Shown piece after piece: positions 14,564 through 16,037 of a DNA stretch of 16,037 nt. Each line of letters starts with the position of its first letter. The stretch's first letter is position 1. Source of the DNA: Lachnospiraceae bacterium. GTDB taxonomy: Bacteria; Bacillota; Clostridia; Lachnospirales; Lachnospiraceae. A program made the translations under genes and the position numbers. The DNA is taken from contig JAILPU010000034.1 in NCBI GenBank assembly GCA_024699395.1, positions 1-16,037 of the forward strand, given 5' to 3'. The notes beneath the pieces were generated by a model. It was given only the letters and a program-made list of their open reading frames with translations. It was not told the origin of the DNA and ran no database searches.

Positions 14564-15759
14564 TTGTCTCTTTTAAACCAGTGAGTAAGCTTTTTGACAC
14601 CTGATATCACGTCTTTAACATCGCTGTCCGTCATTGTATAGAACAAAGGCAGTGACAAAGCTCTCTCATAGTACTTTTCCCCGTTGGGACATAATCCCTT
14701 TTTATAACCAAGCTTCTCGTAATATGAATGCATATATACGGGAAGATAATGAACCTGACAATGGATATTCTCCGCATTTAAGGCATCAAAAAATTCTCTT
14801 CTTCCCACAGTCAGCTTATCGGTATCGATCTCTATGGTGTAAAGATGCCTTCCCAGAGTCACATCATCTGTAATCTTCTGGGTCTTAACAACTTCCTCGT
14901 CCTTAAAAGCCTCCTCATAGCAGGATGCGATCTCATTACGTCTTTGGATAAACTTTGGAAGTTTGTCAAGCTGGCTCATAAGCATAGCCGCCTGAAAATC
15001 CGTAAGCCTGTAATTAAAACCAAGCTCCACCATTTCATTATACCACGGATCGTCACTGGGATTGTTCATTTGACTTTGATCTCTTGTGATTCCGTGGCTT
15101 CTCAGCCTCAAAAGATGTTTGTAGGTATCCTCATCGTTGGTGGTGACACATCCTCCCTCTCCGCAGGTAACGGTCTTAACGGGATGGAAGGAAAAGCATG
15201 TCATGTCCGCAAGGCTTCCTACTCCTTTTCCTTTGTAAGTGCTTCCCATGGCGTGTGCCGCATCCTCAATAAATACCAGATTGTGTCTCTTGCAGATATC
15301 TCTTATCCTGTCGTTGTCCACAGGCTGTCCCGCGAAATCAACGGCCACTATTCCCTTTGTCTTGGGTGTTATAAGTGATTCTATCCTGTCGGCATCTATA
15401 TTCAAAGTCAAAGGATCGATATCCGCAAACACAGGAGTGGCGCCGCAATATCTTATGCAGTTAGCGCTGGCGGCAAAAGTGATGCAGCTTACTATAACTT
15501 CATCACCGGGTTTAAAGCCTGCTGCCATAGCGGCTATATGAAGAGCCGCAGTTCCGTTGGAAACACAGACAGCATATTTTGCCCCCGTAACCTTACATAT
15601 CTTCTCCTCTAACTTTCCTATCAGGGGACCGCAGGTGATGTAATCGCTTCTTAACACATCGCAGACTGCTTTTATATCATCCTCGTCAATATACTGTTTA
15701 CCGTAATATATAGGGGTGCTCCTCTGAGGATTCCCCCCGGCAATAGCCGGTTTCTCCAT
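14560..15759 (-). CDS. pseC: PseC: PLP-dependent UDP-4-amino-4,6-dideoxy-N-acetyl-beta-L-altrosamine aminotransferase
   Basis: A 399-residue aminotransferase of the DegT/DnrJ/EryC1/StrS family, acting as step two of pseudaminic acid synthesis by aminating C4 of the keto sugar made by PseB. The N-terminal PIYYGKQYIDEDDI (16-29) and SDYITCGPLI (38-47) are characteristic of PseC. The cofactor site shows SNGTAALH (67-74), EDAAHAMGS (165-173) and the Schiff-base lysine Lys195 in FHPVKTVTCGEGG (191-203). Length is normal for the family. It is the first gene of the tight operon, starting at ATG 15757-15759 behind an AGAGG ribosome site and 83 bp after the preceding gene. PseH and PseG further along support pseudaminic acid over a perosamine or bacillosamine role for this aminotransferase. 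Confidence 0.9.
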   Translation of the reverse strand: MEKPAIAGGNPQRSTPIYYGKQYIDEDDIKAVCDVLRSDYITCGPLIGKLEEKICKVTGAKYAVCVSNGTAALHIAAMAAGFKPGDEVIVSCITFAASANCIRYCGATPVFADIDPLTLNIDADRIESLITPKTKGIVAVDFAGQPVDNDRIRDICKRHNLVFIEDAAHAMGSTYKGKGVGSLADMTCFSFHPVKTVTCGEGGCVTTNDEDTYKHLLRLRSHGITRDQSQMNNPSDDPWYNEMVELGFNYRLTDFQAAMLMSQLDKLPKFIQRRNEIASCYEEAFKDEEVVKTQKITDDVTLGRHLYTIEIDTDKLTVGRREFFDALNAENIHCQVHYLPVYMHSYYEKLGYKKGLCPNGEKYYERALSLPLFYTMTDSDVKDVISGVKKLTHWFKRDK

Positions 15760-15815
15760 TATTGTTACCTCTTTTCGTTTTATTTCCCAACAATTTCCAT
15801 CGTCTTCTTCATGGT

Positions 15816-15827
15816 TCAGACGTCTGA
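15816..15827. other. 12-bp perfect palindrome before pseC
   Basis: TCAGACGTCTGA lies in the 83-bp gap between the right-edge gene and pseC, about 57 bp before the pseC start codon. It has no loop and no following T run, so it is not a terminator. It could be an operator half-site pair. No clear promoter was found next to it. Confidence 0.35.
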
Positions 15828-15842
15828 TTTGCTTGTTTGGTT

Positions 15843-16037
15843 TTACTCTCCGTAAGTGCTTACTATCTTCTTCTGAATTCTGTCATATACCACTACATTA
15901 AATCCGTTGTAGGTGGACACCACAGAGGTATTGTTAAACATTATCCCTCTGTCACCGTTCTCAACCAATATGACATTCTTGTCACCAAGATAAATGCACT
16001 TGCTTTTTTCTACTCTTTTGAGAACAGGTTCGTACCC
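15843..16037 (-). CDS. C-terminal fragment of an unrecognised protein
   Basis: The minus-strand frame is open from the right edge to a TAA at 15843-15845, giving the last 64 residues of a protein whose start lies outside the window. The fragment looks like real coding sequence: alternating hydrophobic and polar strands (KCIYLGDKNVILVENGD, then NGFNVVVYDRIQKKIVSTYGE at the end) suggest a beta-rich domain. The NGFNVVVYD segment faintly recalls the interleukin-like EMT-inducer (FAM3-like) domain found in some bacterial surface-glycan proteins, but that is a weak impression. It does not resemble the C-terminal ends I know of PseB, PseI or PseF. It lies on the same strand as the operon and 83 bp before pseC, so it may belong to the same locus. 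Confidence 0.6.
   Translation of the reverse strand, partial: GYEPVLKRVEKSKCIYLGDKNVILVENGDRGIMFNNTSVVSTYNGFNVVVYDRIQKKIVSTYGE

Noticed and set aside
289..16037. Many plus-strand open frames of 60 to 184 codons opposite the operon
   Set aside because: Each lies antisense to a gene with recognisable motifs, lacks a family resemblance and usually lacks a ribosome site. The 184-codon frame at 6786-7340 lies entirely opposite the polysialyltransferase-like gene.
1..16037. Insertion sequences, tRNA or rRNA genes
   Set aside because: I saw no transposase-like protein, terminal inverted repeats with target duplication, or tRNA- or rRNA-like sequence on either strand.

Overview
The window is a densely packed surface-glycan locus in which every convincing gene lies on the minus strand, so it reads from the right edge to the left. 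Ribosome binding sites of the AGAGG/GGAGG type, moderate AT content, GtrII- and GT-C-like membrane proteins and pseudaminic acid enzymes suggest a Firmicute, most likely of the Lachnospiraceae (Butyrivibrio/Roseburia type). That assignment is inferred from gene style, not from a marker gene.

Right edge (15843-16037): the C-terminal end of an unrecognised protein. From 15759 down to 2130 follow eleven genes with gaps of 21 bp or less and many ATGA or TAATG overlaps, so they are probably one operon. In transcription order they are: PseC aminotransferase; a large polytopic GT-C-like protein; a membrane protein fused to an SGNH hydrolase; PseH-like N-acetyltransferase; a GtrB/DPM1-like polyprenyl-phosphate glycosyltransferase; a second GT-C-like protein; a polysialyltransferase-like GT-B enzyme; a PglK/MsbA-type ABC flippase; a GT-A family 2 glycosyltransferase; PseG sugar-nucleotide hydrolase; and a membrane-anchored stand-alone SGNH hydrolase.

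A 290-bp intergenic region (1840-2129) follows. It carries degenerate 24-bp tandem repeats, a duplicated 15-bp motif with a palindromic core, and a good sigma-70-type promoter. The promoter drives a GtrII-family membrane glucosyltransferase gene (289-1839), with the start of another family 2 glycosyltransferase (1-103) beyond it.

Working model (inference): PseC, PseH and PseG supply three of the six steps to CMP-pseudaminic acid; PseB, PseI and PseF are not in the window. The polysialyltransferase-like protein is the best candidate for adding the nonulosonic acid. The family 2 enzyme and possibly others build a lipid-linked glycan that the ABC protein flips. The GtrB-type and GT-C-type proteins add side residues on the outer face from polyprenyl-phosphate sugars, and the two SGNH enzymes edit ester (acyl) groups outside the membrane. 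The final product could be a capsule, a secondary wall polymer or a glycoprotein glycan; the window does not decide which.
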